This document shows positions 49,192-58,604 of a DNA stretch of 64,000 nt, in pieces. The stretch's first letter is position 1; each line of letters begins with the position of its first letter. The position numbers were made by a program, and so were the translations under genes. The DNA lies in contig BQIW01000010.1 of NCBI GenBank assembly GCA_021604105.1, positions 1 through 64,000 on the forward strand. The letters are read 5' to 3'. The stretch is from Nitrospirales bacterium (GTDB taxonomy: Bacteria > Nitrospirota > Nitrospiria > Nitrospirales > UBA8639). The notes under the pieces were generated by a model, which did not search any database, was not told the origin of the DNA, and worked only from the letters and a program-made list of their open reading frames with translations.

Positions 49192-49445
49192 GGGCCGTTG
49201 AAAAAAGCCGCCACCGGCGTTCCCTGCCTTCGCCGGAGCGGCTTCGCGCAGGCAGGCTGCCATTTTCCCGTGCTCACGTACTGGAAGTACGCTCTGCGCG
49301 CAATACAAAAGTTGTGTCCTTCAGGACACGGCAGACAATGTGCGGCCTTGCTGGACAAGCTTTTTTGAACTGCCCAGAGGCCTCAAATATATGAGGGGCC
49401 TGTGGGTCAAAATGCCCTTGGAAATTATTATTATTCAACACTCCC
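49192..49445 (+). repeat. Dispersed repeat copy E (longest, with extra internal hairpins)
   Basis: GGGCCGTTGAAAAAAGCCGCCACCGGCGTTCC...CGTGCTCACGTACTGGAAGTACGCTCTGCGCGC...TTGTTGGACAAGC-like core...GGAAATTATTATTATTCAACACTCCC. Carries additional hairpins such as GTGTCCTTCAGGACAC. Confidence 0.88.
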
Positions 49446-49552
49446 ATCATGGTTGGCCTGGACTGACGGGGTGGTCTACAGTCAATCGAAGGGTCGATTG
49501 GCAAAGGGTCTGAAGCAGTGGGTTGAGGAGAGGCCTGAAAAAGGAGATAGCT

Positions 49553-50272
49553 ATGAAACGGTTGGAAGGTAAAATCGCGGTGGTCACGGGAAGTAGCAGC
49601 GGGATTGGAAAAGCCATTGCCCTTCGATTCGGGGAAGAGGGAGCCACGGTAGTAGTGGCTGCCAGGCGATTCGATTTATGTCAAAAAACTGCGAAGAAAA
49701 TTAAAGAGGGTGGCGGAAACGCCCATGCTCAACAAACGGATATTTCTCAGGAAAAACAAGTCGACCTGCTTATACAGGAAACCCTAAAGCGTTTTGGGCG
49801 TCTCGATATTCTTGTCAATAATGCCGGAGTGGTTGGAGGAGGACGGGTGGCTGATACCTCTACAAAAATGTTTGATGAGGTGGTGGGTACCAATTTGCGA
49901 GGGACCTTTTTCTGTTGCCGAGCCGGGTTTCAACAGATGAAAAGACAAGGAGGCGGGCTTATCATTAATATCTCCAGTGTAGCCGGTGTTCAGGCCTGGG
50001 CAGGAACAGGCACATACAGCGCCACCAAGCATGGCATCATGGCATTAACCAAGTCGCTGGCCGATGAAGGGCGTGCCTTTCATATTAAAGTGAGTGCGAT
50101 CTGCCCGGGTGGTGTAGCCGATGAATTGGTGGATGCGACACCTGAGGAAATCCTCAACAGTGAAAAGATCAATCCCTATGATGTGGCCGAAGCCGCCATA
50201 TTTTTGGCGACATTGGGGTACCATACGGTTGTGCATCAGATTGTGCTGGATCGGTTAGGGGCTGATTGGTAA
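49553..50272 (+). CDS. SDR-family oxidoreductase
   Basis: GKIAVVTGSSSGIGKAIALRFGEEGATVVVAAR; DILVNNAGVVGGGRV; YSATKHGIMALTKSLADEG. Confidence 0.93.
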   Translation: MKRLEGKIAVVTGSSSGIGKAIALRFGEEGATVVVAARRFDLCQKTAKKIKEGGGNAHAQQTDISQEKQVDLLIQETLKRFGRLDILVNNAGVVGGGRVADTSTKMFDEVVGTNLRGTFFCCRAGFQQMKRQGGGLIINISSVAGVQAWAGTGTYSATKHGIMALTKSLADEGRAFHIKVSAICPGGVADELVDATPEEILNSEKINPYDVAEAAIFLATLGYHTVVHQIVLDRLGADW

Positions 50273-50308
50273 GGAACGGCTAGACTTGAATTGAGAAAAC
50301 ATGCCCAT

Positions 50309-50350
50309 AAAAAAACGACCTTCCTGGATAAGCCTTGGAAGGTCGTTTTT
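50309..50350 (+). terminator. Rho-independent terminator of the SDR gene
   Basis: AAAAACGACCTTCC TGGATAAGCCTT GGAAGGTCGTTTTT stem-loop. Confidence 0.85.
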
Positions 50351-50400
50351 CAATCAGACTGACAGACTGAAAGAAAAATTATGTAGACCAAACGAAAAGA

Positions 50401-50610
50401 CTACTTCTCGTCTTTTTCTCCCTCAGTTTCATCGTCTTTTTCGTTCATCTTTTGATCGTCCTTTTCGCCTTCTTCATCCTTATCCCCATCTGAGCCTAAG
50501 GGAAAGGTGTTCTGAATGGACGAATTGTCAGCCAAGGACCCGGCGAAGGTCATTCCGCCAAAGGACAAGGCAATAAGTAAGGTCAATAAAACAGTGAATA
50601 ATTTAACCAT
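50401..50610 (-). CDS. Small secreted, highly acidic protein
   Basis: 69 aa MVKLFTVLLTLLIALSFGGMTFAGSLADNSSIQNTFPLGSDGDKDEEGEKDDQKMNEKDDETEGEKDEK: clear signal peptide plus D/E/K-rich tail. Confidence 0.65.
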   Translation of the reverse strand: MVKLFTVLLTLLIALSFGGMTFAGSLADNSSIQNTFPLGSDGDKDEEGEKDDQKMNEKDDETEGEKDEK

Positions 50611-51142
50611 GATTCAGCCCTCCAAAATTAATAAAGGTTAACTACGTTCTCCCTAAGAATCATCTTGGGAGAAGGAAACTGAACACTCACAGGGTGAGTT
50701 AAGACAGCAAAACTTATTCCACGGTTTTTGAAAAGATCAAAAACCGTAACGCATTGTTTTTGTTGGTAAAATTTAACTGTCATCCCTGGTGAATTTATGA
50801 AGAAATTCTAATAATTTCACCAAAAATAAAATCAAGTCCAGAAAACAATCAGAAAATTCACAAAAAACGATTAAAATACAATGGCTTGTTTGACAATATA
50901 TTTAGAAAAATTCTTTTGAGTTCTCATCCTTCCACACTGTATGGGTTGCCCTCCATGAGTATGGTTTTCACTTCATCTGTTTTCAGACCTAACCACTGGC
51001 GGGGAGCAGAAAAATGAACAAAAATAAGTCTAAAGGACTAGAGAGCCAATCACATAAAAGCGATGGTTCAAAATGATATGACCGAGGTGACTAAGAAGGG
51101 AAATTGAGTCGGGGAACAGCCAGACCCTGAAGATCATGGCAA

Positions 51143-51333
51143 GGGTCTGTTGAAAAAAGCCGCCAGCGGCGTTCTCGCCCTTTTCCCGTGCTCACGTACT
51201 CAGCGTACGCTCCGCGCGTACAAACGGCTGCGGCCTGGCTGGACGGACCCTTCGGGAAGACTCAGGGCATGCTTTTTTGAACCGACCCGTAGCCTTTGAT
51301 GAGGAATCTCATCCTGCGTTATTCAACACTCCC
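51143..51333 (+). repeat. Dispersed repeat copy F
   Basis: GGGTCTGTTGAAAAAAGCCGCCAGCGGCGTTCTCGCCCTTTTCCCGTGCTCACGTACTCAGCGTACGCTCCGCGCGT...CATCCTGCGTTATTCAACACTCCC. Confidence 0.9.
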
Positions 51334-51540
51334 TGGCAACGAAAATGGGGGAATGATCAACGTCGAAAAAAAGGAGCCCTGAAAAAACGAATCACGGGTC
51401 CTTTTCTGGTCCTTTTTGGGATGGGTCCACATTTCCCTTTTGTTTGAAATAATCTCACCAACCTCCGCGAGATTTAACAGCCGATGCTCGCGGCAAAGCT
51501 TGCGAACGGAATCGAGGGTTTTTTCAGTAGATATCGCCGG

Positions 51541-51894
51541 TCACATCGCGGTATGTGCGGCGGTATGTGCGCTGAAATACGGCGAAGGCACAGTGGGGTA
51601 GGCACGATAGATATGGCGGAAGACGTCCTCGGTTTTGATCTCCACATCCTGTTCGGCAAAGCAACCTACCGGCAGGCCGGTACTTTCATTCCAGAGAAAA
51701 TCATATATCGCCTGGCGAACGGCATCCCGGGTCGCTTCTTTCTCACGCCACTGATCTACCCGCAGCTTTTCTTCCTTCAAGCGAGCAAGTAATTTTGTCG
51801 CAACCGCCTTGATACGTTGGATTTCGGATGGCTTCAAGTCCGGCTTTTACAGCAGGTCGAAAATGGCCAGGGACCACTCAATTGCATTGTTCAT
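51541..51894 (-). pseudogene. C-terminal remnant of type I restriction enzyme R subunit (HsdR)
   Basis: KPSEIQRIKAVATKLLARLKEEKLRVDQWREKEATRDAVRQAIYDFLWNESTGLPVGCFAEQDVEIKTEDVFRHIYRAYPTVPSPYF is typical of the HsdR C-terminus. Upstream in-frame TAA at 51847-51849. No N-terminal helicase/nuclease sequence nearby. Confidence 0.75.
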
Positions 51895-52296
51895 GTTTCA
51901 TGAACAGGGTAATTTCATGAACATGAAGGTATAGGAAAGGAAACTCAGCTTATTGCAGGTTTTCATAGCAAATGCTCCGCATCGTCCAACGATCGGGTGT
52001 ACTCTTCAATTTGTCAGGGCTTGTTTCTGTGGCCTCCATGAGAACGCATGTTTGGGAGGATGTTCCGCTGTTTCCTTTTTACAGGTTTAAAGAAATATGC
52101 CGCTTGACTGGTCTGGTGCCATTCAACCAAGCCAGTATTTTCTTACGAGCTAACTGGAGCAAAGAGTGGATTGCTGCAGACACGTGGGCCCAAATGCAGA
52201 TTCATTTTGTTATAACGATTTGGTTTTCCCTAAGCCTTCCGTCAACGCGGCAGTTCCCCAATCCTTAAGCTTCTGTTTTCTCTGATCACCCATTGG

Positions 52297-53466
52297 CTAT
52301 GGCTCCGGAAGTTCCGTGCCCCGGTTTATGATCTCCACATATCCGCTGTAACTGAACAGTCGATTGCGTTTTTGGGCAGTGAGCTCCTGTACGACGCCGA
52401 GTTTCTCTAAGTGTGCCAGGGCCTTGTTCACGGTGGCCGGGGTTATGCCGGTTTTTTCAACCAGCCAGTTGGAAGTAGCGATGGGGTGTTCCATCAAGGC
52501 CCGGTGAATCTGGAGGGCAGAAGCCGTGGCACGGCCCAGGCTGCTGATGTTGTCACGATCCTGGTTGGACACGGTGAGAAGCTGCTGGGCCGTTTCCACC
52601 GCCTGGGTGGCGCTGACCGTGACCGCCTCGGCAAAAAATTCAAGCCAGGCTTCCCAATTGCCAATCATGCGGACTTGGTTGAGCAATTCGTAATACTGTT
52701 GTCGATGTGTTTTGAAATAGAGGCTCAGGTACAGCATCGGTTGCCGTAACATCTTCCGTTCGCAGAGCAGCAGCGTGATCAAGAGACGGCCAAGACGGCC
52801 ATTCCCATCCAGAAACGGGTGGATGGTTTCGAACTGCACATGCGTCAGCGCCGCCTTGAGTAGCACCGGCGTGGGTTCGGGTTTGTCGTGGACGAAAAGT
52901 TCGAGGGCACCCATGCACGACAACACCTCTTCGGCTGGAGGCGGTACAAAAATGGCGTTGCCGGGACGAGTGCCGCCGATCCAATTCTGGCTGCGCCGGA
53001 ACTCTCCGGGGGTTTGGGTACTGCCGCGACCCTTGGTCAGCAACACACCGTGGATTTCCTGGATCAACCGAAGGGAGAGGGGGAATCCCTCCGCCAAACG
53101 GCGCAACCCATGATAAAGGGCCGCCACGTAGTTACTGACGTCCCGTACGTCGTCCATCGGGACACCGGGTTCCTGATCCAGCTCGAATAGCAACAGGTCC
53201 GATAACGACGACTGTGTTCCCTCTATCATCGAAGAGAGCACTGCCTCTTTGCGGACATACATGTAGAGGAATATGGAGGTGTCCGGCAGGAGCGTTGAGA
53301 CGCTGTCCAATCGCCCAATCGCCAACAGCGCCTGGTCGAATTTACTTCGCAAATCCGGTGTCCAATCGATGGGTGGATGTGGTGGGAGTGGGGCCGGGAC
53401 AAAAGCCTGTACGTTTTCGCCGGTCGTCGTCACCGTCAGGTAATGGCCTTGGAGGTCGCGTTTCAT
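52297..53466 (-). CDS. Fic family protein (Fic_N + Fic + C-terminal wHTH)
   Basis: HPFLDGNGRLGR Fic motif; inhibitory-helix-like SSMIEGTQSSL; C-terminal winged-helix STSNWLVEKTGITPATVNKALAHLEKLGVVQEL-like segment. Confidence 0.92.
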   Translation of the reverse strand: MKRDLQGHYLTVTTTGENVQAFVPAPLPPHPPIDWTPDLRSKFDQALLAIGRLDSVSTLLPDTSIFLYMYVRKEAVLSSMIEGTQSSLSDLLLFELDQEPGVPMDDVRDVSNYVAALYHGLRRLAEGFPLSLRLIQEIHGVLLTKGRGSTQTPGEFRRSQNWIGGTRPGNAIFVPPPAEEVLSCMGALELFVHDKPEPTPVLLKAALTHVQFETIHPFLDGNGRLGRLLITLLLCERKMLRQPMLYLSLYFKTHRQQYYELLNQVRMIGNWEAWLEFFAEAVTVSATQAVETAQQLLTVSNQDRDNISSLGRATASALQIHRALMEHPIATSNWLVEKTGITPATVNKALAHLEKLGVVQELTAQKRNRLFSYSGYVEIINRGTELPEP

Positions 53467-53492
53467 TCATTTTTCTCGATATTACCAATAAA

Positions 53493-53543
53493 CCTAAAAT
53501 AACCGTAATTATTATTTTAGGATATCTACTTTACCTAAAATAA
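53493..53543. promoter_or_regulatory. Candidate operator: three 10-bp half-sites upstream of fic
   Basis: CCTAAAATAA (53493-53502), inverted TTATTTTAGG (53512-53521), direct CCTAAAATAA (53534-53543), immediately upstream of the fic start on the minus strand. Confidence 0.65.
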
Positions 53544-53977
53544 AATAGAATGACGAAAAAGGCAAGGGAATTCAGGTATTTAGTTTCCTGGATTCATTAA
53601 AACGAGATGAGAAATTAGGTTATGCACATATTAAAACCAGAAAATCTGCCATAAGCGAATCAAGATGGCATGGTCGCTGTTAGATGATGCCAAGGGCAAC
53701 ACACCATGAAAATCCATTATGTTATAGCGGAATTTCATGGTGTGTTTGGTCGTTTCAGCGAGGGTGTCGCAAGGGATGTTCTCAAGCATGCGCTTTAGGT
53801 GATTCCTGTTCGGTTGAGATGACCCTTGGAAGAGGTGTTCAGATCAGGCCAAATAGCAGGAGAATTTTACCGAGTGGCCATGTCTTAGCAGACAGCCTCG
53901 TGGTGTGCGATGAGAGTGTTTATGTTTGGTCGTTGATGAAACAATGAGTGACGAGAGATTTGGGTTGTTTTCCCAAA

Positions 53978-54010
53978 AAATGGCCCCTGGATCATTGGAT
54001 CCAGGGGCCG
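53978..54010 (-). terminator. Rho-independent terminator of ssrA
   Basis: GGCCCCTGGATC-ATTG-GATCCAGGGGCC perfect 12-bp stem followed on the minus strand by T tract (AAAAAA on plus). Confidence 0.88.
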
Positions 54011-54012
54011 AT

Positions 54013-54363
54013 TGGTGGAGGTGAGGGGAATTGAACCCCTGTCCGAGAACATTCAGCGCAACAGCCCTACGTGTGTAGCCGATGATTTGTTATTCGCAGT
54101 TGCCCACGCCCACCGACCGGCTTAGAGCACCCGCTAGCCCAGAATGTTCTCGTCCGCCGCCGCTGAGCACCGGCATTGGACCAGCCTGCAGTGTGACGCC
54201 CCTTCCTCACCCGCAGGCAAAGAGAGGAGGGACGGCGCGGTCAATTAAGCCGCGAGAGCCAAGTTATCGTTGGCACTTAATGTTTTCCCGAAGGTTTTAC
54301 GAGACTCCGAGAGCTCGACACGCTCTGTTGACCTCTTGATTCCCGTCGAAGCCAGTCACCCCC
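54013..54363 (-). ncRNA. ssrA: tmRNA
   Basis: RC begins GGGGGTGACTGGCTTCGACGGG and ends GGGGTTCAATTCCCCTCACCTCCACCA (tRNA-like domain with encoded CCA). Tag ORF GCCAACGATAACTTGGCTCTCGCGGCTTAA = ANDNLALAA*. Confidence 0.96.
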
Positions 54364-54757
54364 TTGTTAAAATTCAAAATTTTCTCCCTACTTATCAGAG
54401 AGTTCCTTATATTATACACTGATCCTCCCTTTAAATTCACAAACACATCTTTAGGGAGAATTGTTCTTTTTACAAGATAGCCACTAAAGAAGAAAGATCA
54501 AGCAAATACGTGACAAGCGGACAAGACCTTCAACTTCGTCATCTTTTTTCTGTTGAAACCCTAGAGCCCTTTGAGGCGCTCTCAAGCTTCCGTTCATTCC
54601 AGGGTAGGTTTTTTTAAGGTGTTCTGGGATCCCTCTTTTGGGATAATCTCCTTCCGTTGTGATTTTTTCGTACCCTCTGATACAGGTGAAGAATGCTTTT
54701 TAGGGTGGGTGATGCAATTCAATTTAATGAGCAGAGAAGAGGAAGGAGTAGAAGCCT

Positions 54758-55078
54758 ATGGCGTGGACGTTGTTGGTGGTGGCAGGAATTTTTGAGATTA
54801 TCTGGGCCACGGGATTGAAATATACGGATGGGTTTACCAGGTTATGGCCGAGTGTTGGCACTGTGGTGGCCATGGCCGTCAGTATGATTTGCCTGTCGTT
54901 AGCTTTCCGGGTCATTCCGATGGGAACCGCTTACACGGTATGGACGGGTATTGGTGCCGTGGGCACGGTTCTCTTGGGTATTTTGTTATTTGATGAGCCG
55001 AAAAATGCTGCCAGATTAGTCTGTATAACCCTCATTATTGTGGGCATTGCGGGACTAAAATTGTCCGATCCTTCCTGA
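54758..55078 (+). CDS. SMR-family transporter, SugE/Gdx-like
   Basis: MAWTLLVVAGIFEIIWATGLKYTDGFTRLWPSVGTVVAMAVSMICLSLAFRVIPMGTAYTVWTGIGAVGTVLLGILLFDEP. Confidence 0.92.
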   Translation: MAWTLLVVAGIFEIIWATGLKYTDGFTRLWPSVGTVVAMAVSMICLSLAFRVIPMGTAYTVWTGIGAVGTVLLGILLFDEPKNAARLVCITLIIVGIAGLKLSDPS

Positions 55079-55318
55079 TGGAAACCGGTTTGTCCTATTT
55101 GATTTCACTGTTTTGAAATTTGAAATTCTTTGAGAAGATTCATTTACGAAAGAAGGAATGTCCGGAATTTATTGATTCTATGTATTTTTTTATCGTGATG
55201 AATTCAATGGCTTAGTTTTCGGTCGAGTGTTGAAGGATCGCGTCAATCAGTTCTTGATGCCCATGTGCGCGAAAGTAAGATACCGATTCACGAGGTCTGA
55301 TAGGAAACGGAGGATAAT

Positions 55319-58300
55319 GTGAAACATCGTTGGTTGTCCCGTTCTGTTACGTGTTTCTGTCTTCTGCTGCAGACATGTATCAGTAGCTCCTCTTCGCTGG
55401 CGGAATCCATTACCGATACATTGCAGAGGAAAGCAATCATGATCATGTCCCCGACGAATGCCTCGGCGCATACCACCACACCCATCACCATCAAGGTGCA
55501 CGCTGCACACCATGCGGCAAAGGCCATGCAGGTATGGCTGGATGGCGTCGATATCACCTCGCGGTTTATGCCGACCGACCGCAAAGGTGTCCACCGGGCC
55601 GAGGTCGACCGGCCTGTAGTCAATTGGGGCAAAAATCAGATTGTCGTGACATCAGGAGCGCACCGGAAAAGGAGTCATTTTTTTCTTGATGAGTATCAGA
55701 GTGGAAGTCCCGCTGCGGCCAATCTGCCGCGGCTGATCCCCATTGAGACCCGTGTGGTCACCGGCTCAGGCGACCAGGCGACGGATTACCATATCGCGCT
55801 CTACAAGGATCCAGACGATCCCACGGCAGCCACGCTGATACCGGCGCCTACCCCCAAGGACGGGTCGAATGTCGGCTTCCAGGTGGTCTATTTGAAGCGC
55901 TCGGATTTGTCGGTGGTGTCCAATGTTTCGGTAGGCAAGCCCTCCAGCAAGACGCCGTTTAGCGACTCACCACTGTATCATGCATTAGTTGACACGCCTG
56001 CAGACTGCGGCTCCGTCGGATGCATTCGACTCATCCAAAGTCTTGAAACTATTGGCTTTACCCCATGCTATCATTCTAATGATAAGAATACTGATTGCTC
56101 AGACTTTACAACGCTGTTGAAGAATGACTTAGGCCTTTCCTCGAGACTGGCCTACGTCAACGGTGATGAGGCGCACATCGCGTTCTCTTCCATTTCAAAC
56201 ACCACACCTTCCACAAACACAAACAATTTCCCGGCCGGGACGTTTTTTGAGAGCCTGACGTGCAGCGGCAGCAATTGGGACAGCGGCCCGGCATGTGATA
56301 GCCTCGGCAATCCCAATACGTCGCACACCGCACCCACGGGGGCGACACCGTCACAGCTCGGCAAGATCGCCGGCGTGCTCATTCTCGATAATCACCATAA
56401 TTTCACCTTTGCCCAGAACGCCCCCCTCGTCAGTTTTTCAACCTCTACGATCGGCATGGGTACTGATGTGACCAATACCATTACCGTGGACGGGAAGCCC
56501 TATGTGTCGGGCCCGCTATACCCCAGCCAAGGCGGTTTCCACCTCCTGATTGTGAACAGCAAGAATTTGGCCGTTGTCCAGCACCAGACCTTTCCCAGCA
56601 AGGGTGACGCGAGTGAAATCGAGGCGCTGTCTAAGGCGATCGACCTACACAAATCCTATGGGTATCTCTTTTTCATCGCCGGGTTTGGATATACCAATTA
56701 TAACTGCCAACCCGGTACGAGCGGGCCCTGTGGGGCGCGTGGTAATTGGTACCAAGCTTCACAAGTGATGGCGGATTTGGGGGGAACGCAACAGGTGTTC
56801 TACCTCGCCAACAATCCCAATAGCGACCCATACCAGTATGACGACTACACCCTGGTCGGGTCGTTTATGGATGGTATGAAAGGAGGCACAGACACGGGAC
56901 TCCACCAGATCGGCGCCGAGATGAGCTCGGTCATCTCGCGTGAAACGGAGGCGTTTCCGCCGCCCACCGGTCAGGGCCAGGGCGCAGACATGGAAGGGTT
57001 CCTGCACATGAACCACCAAGGGTTCTACAGTCCGGCATCGTTCGGACACCGCCTCAACCTGAGCAAGACCACGATCGCGGATATCTTGTCGGCGTCCTTG
57101 CTGAATCCCACGCCCTGGCCGTTTCCCGGACCCGATGCCAAGGGATCGAAAGCCGCTTACGATTGGATCAGCCGGCAGCTGTGTTGCCTCGATATTCGCT
57201 CGGCCTATGTCAATCTGAATATTTCACCGGCCATTTGGCTGGCGGACCTGCGACATCTGGCGTACGACCCCTCGAGCATCCCCAATTCCAGCCAGGCCGA
57301 TTTTAATGCCATGGTGCAGCAGCTCACCACCGAGTTCCAATACGTCACGCTGGCGCGTCTCTTCCAACGCAATGTCGTCGGCCTGTACCAGGATCAGCAG
57401 GCCAACGTTTCCCTGCTATTGCAAGATGATGGCGACAAGATTTTGAAGAACCTGCAAGTCGGTCTCACCACCCCGGCGCATGCCGCCTCATGGACAGGCA
57501 TATTGAATGACGTCTTCAGTATTGGGTCCAGCTTGCTCAATGCCATTCCCGGTGGAGGAATTGTGACGGCGGGCACCGAGGTCGCGCTGACCGTCGGCAC
57601 CGCGATTGCCTCTCAGGCCGCGTCTCATACCAATTCGCCCGCCGGCACGCCCCTGCAGGCACAGGAGAACCAGGAAATCGCGGCGGGCAATTTGGCGAAC
57701 CAATTGGCGAATCAGTTCTCGGCCACCCTGATCTCTCTCGGAAGTGAATTCGATCGCGTGGTGACCGACTGGGGACGGCTCAAGACCCTGGCCGGGCCAC
57801 TCCTTGCCGATCAAGTTCCCTGGGACAACAATGCCACGGGCCTGCTGTTGCAGAGCTACGATCGGGCGGTCCAGCGCGAACTGTACGTGCAACTCCTCCC
57901 AACCAACTTCGTGGTTCAGCATCTTCCATACACAGGCCATGACCTGCACGTACAAAAGACGTCGGATGGTAGCGACTATATCTGCGACTGGGAACATTTC
58001 GCTAACAATAAAGCGGTGCTCTACTACCCGAACGGCCGCATAAACGATGACCACCATGATGCAGACGCCGGCAAATATCCCAAGCACTTCCAATGGGGCA
58101 TCTGGGCGTTGACGCTTGCCAAGCAACAAAATGAAGGTTGTCCCGGCAACAAGGGAAACTACCCGAACACGTATGACTATCCGGACACGTTTGGCCTGTT
58201 CCAGCCGCTGGATCCCGGCAATCCGGATGCCCTAGGCGCCTATCGTTTCTGGTTCTACACGCGCGGCAGCTTTCAAACTATTGAAAATAACCACAACCAG

Positions 58301-58324
58301 CCGTGCTACGACGCAAGTTGCTGA
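55319..58324 (+). CDS. Large secreted hypothetical protein (1001 aa) with possible ILEI/FAM3-like domain
   Basis: Signal peptide-like N-terminus from GTG start; continuous 1001-aa ORF. ITVDGKPYVSGPLYPSQGGFHLLIVNSKNLAVVQHQTFPSKGDASEIEALSKAIDLHKSYGYLFFIAGFG resembles the ILEI fold pattern. Confidence 0.8.
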   Translation: MKHRWLSRSVTCFCLLLQTCISSSSSLAESITDTLQRKAIMIMSPTNASAHTTTPITIKVHAAHHAAKAMQVWLDGVDITSRFMPTDRKGVHRAEVDRPVVNWGKNQIVVTSGAHRKRSHFFLDEYQSGSPAAANLPRLIPIETRVVTGSGDQATDYHIALYKDPDDPTAATLIPAPTPKDGSNVGFQVVYLKRSDLSVVSNVSVGKPSSKTPFSDSPLYHALVDTPADCGSVGCIRLIQSLETIGFTPCYHSNDKNTDCSDFTTLLKNDLGLSSRLAYVNGDEAHIAFSSISNTTPSTNTNNFPAGTFFESLTCSGSNWDSGPACDSLGNPNTSHTAPTGATPSQLGKIAGVLILDNHHNFTFAQNAPLVSFSTSTIGMGTDVTNTITVDGKPYVSGPLYPSQGGFHLLIVNSKNLAVVQHQTFPSKGDASEIEALSKAIDLHKSYGYLFFIAGFGYTNYNCQPGTSGPCGARGNWYQASQVMADLGGTQQVFYLANNPNSDPYQYDDYTLVGSFMDGMKGGTDTGLHQIGAEMSSVISRETEAFPPPTGQGQGADMEGFLHMNHQGFYSPASFGHRLNLSKTTIADILSASLLNPTPWPFPGPDAKGSKAAYDWISRQLCCLDIRSAYVNLNISPAIWLADLRHLAYDPSSIPNSSQADFNAMVQQLTTEFQYVTLARLFQRNVVGLYQDQQANVSLLLQDDGDKILKNLQVGLTTPAHAASWTGILNDVFSIGSSLLNAIPGGGIVTAGTEVALTVGTAIASQAASHTNSPAGTPLQAQENQEIAAGNLANQLANQFSATLISLGSEFDRVVTDWGRLKTLAGPLLADQVPWDNNATGLLLQSYDRAVQRELYVQLLPTNFVVQHLPYTGHDLHVQKTSDGSDYICDWEHFANNKAVLYYPNGRINDDHHDADAGKYPKHFQWGIWALTLAKQQNEGCPGNKGNYPNTYDYPDTFGLFQPLDPGNPDALGAYRFWFYTRGSFQTIENNHNQPCYDASC

Positions 58325-58604
58325 TCCCCCATTGTGTCACCGGGACGCGAAGCCTTCGCAGACCGGCTCGCGCTCGCCTCCGCTCACTGGGCAGGAATAA
58401 CGAGTGCAATTCATCCACGTTCTCTCTCGTGTGACACAAGTTTTCAGTCTGATGGTGCCTACGAAAGAAGTAAACGGATGGATTCTTGTCTGCCAAAAGG
58501 ATAGGTCTGGATGAATGGGCGGTCTTCGCCCCTGAGCGACCGTGTGTTCCACGAGGGGGAATGGTGGGTTCAGTCAGTCATCCTTGTGGGAACTGACGAT
58601 TGTC

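Noticed and set aside
49110-49504. ORFs at 49110-49358, 49134-49394 and 49274-49504
   Set aside because: They cover repeat copy E on both strands with no protein-like features.
54082-54339. 85-aa plus ORF (MICYSQLPTPTDRLRAPASPECSRPP...)
   Set aside because: Lies antisense within tmRNA.
54490-54757. Guanidine (ykkC/mini-ykkC) riboswitch upstream of the sugE-like gene
   Set aside because: SugE/Gdx genes are often so regulated, but I could not find the conserved ACGR-loop hairpin pair or ykkC core by eye. Needs an Rfam scan.
57488-58129. 213-aa minus ORF inside the 1001-aa secreted protein gene
   Set aside because: Antisense shadow ORF in GC-rich coding DNA; no domain features.
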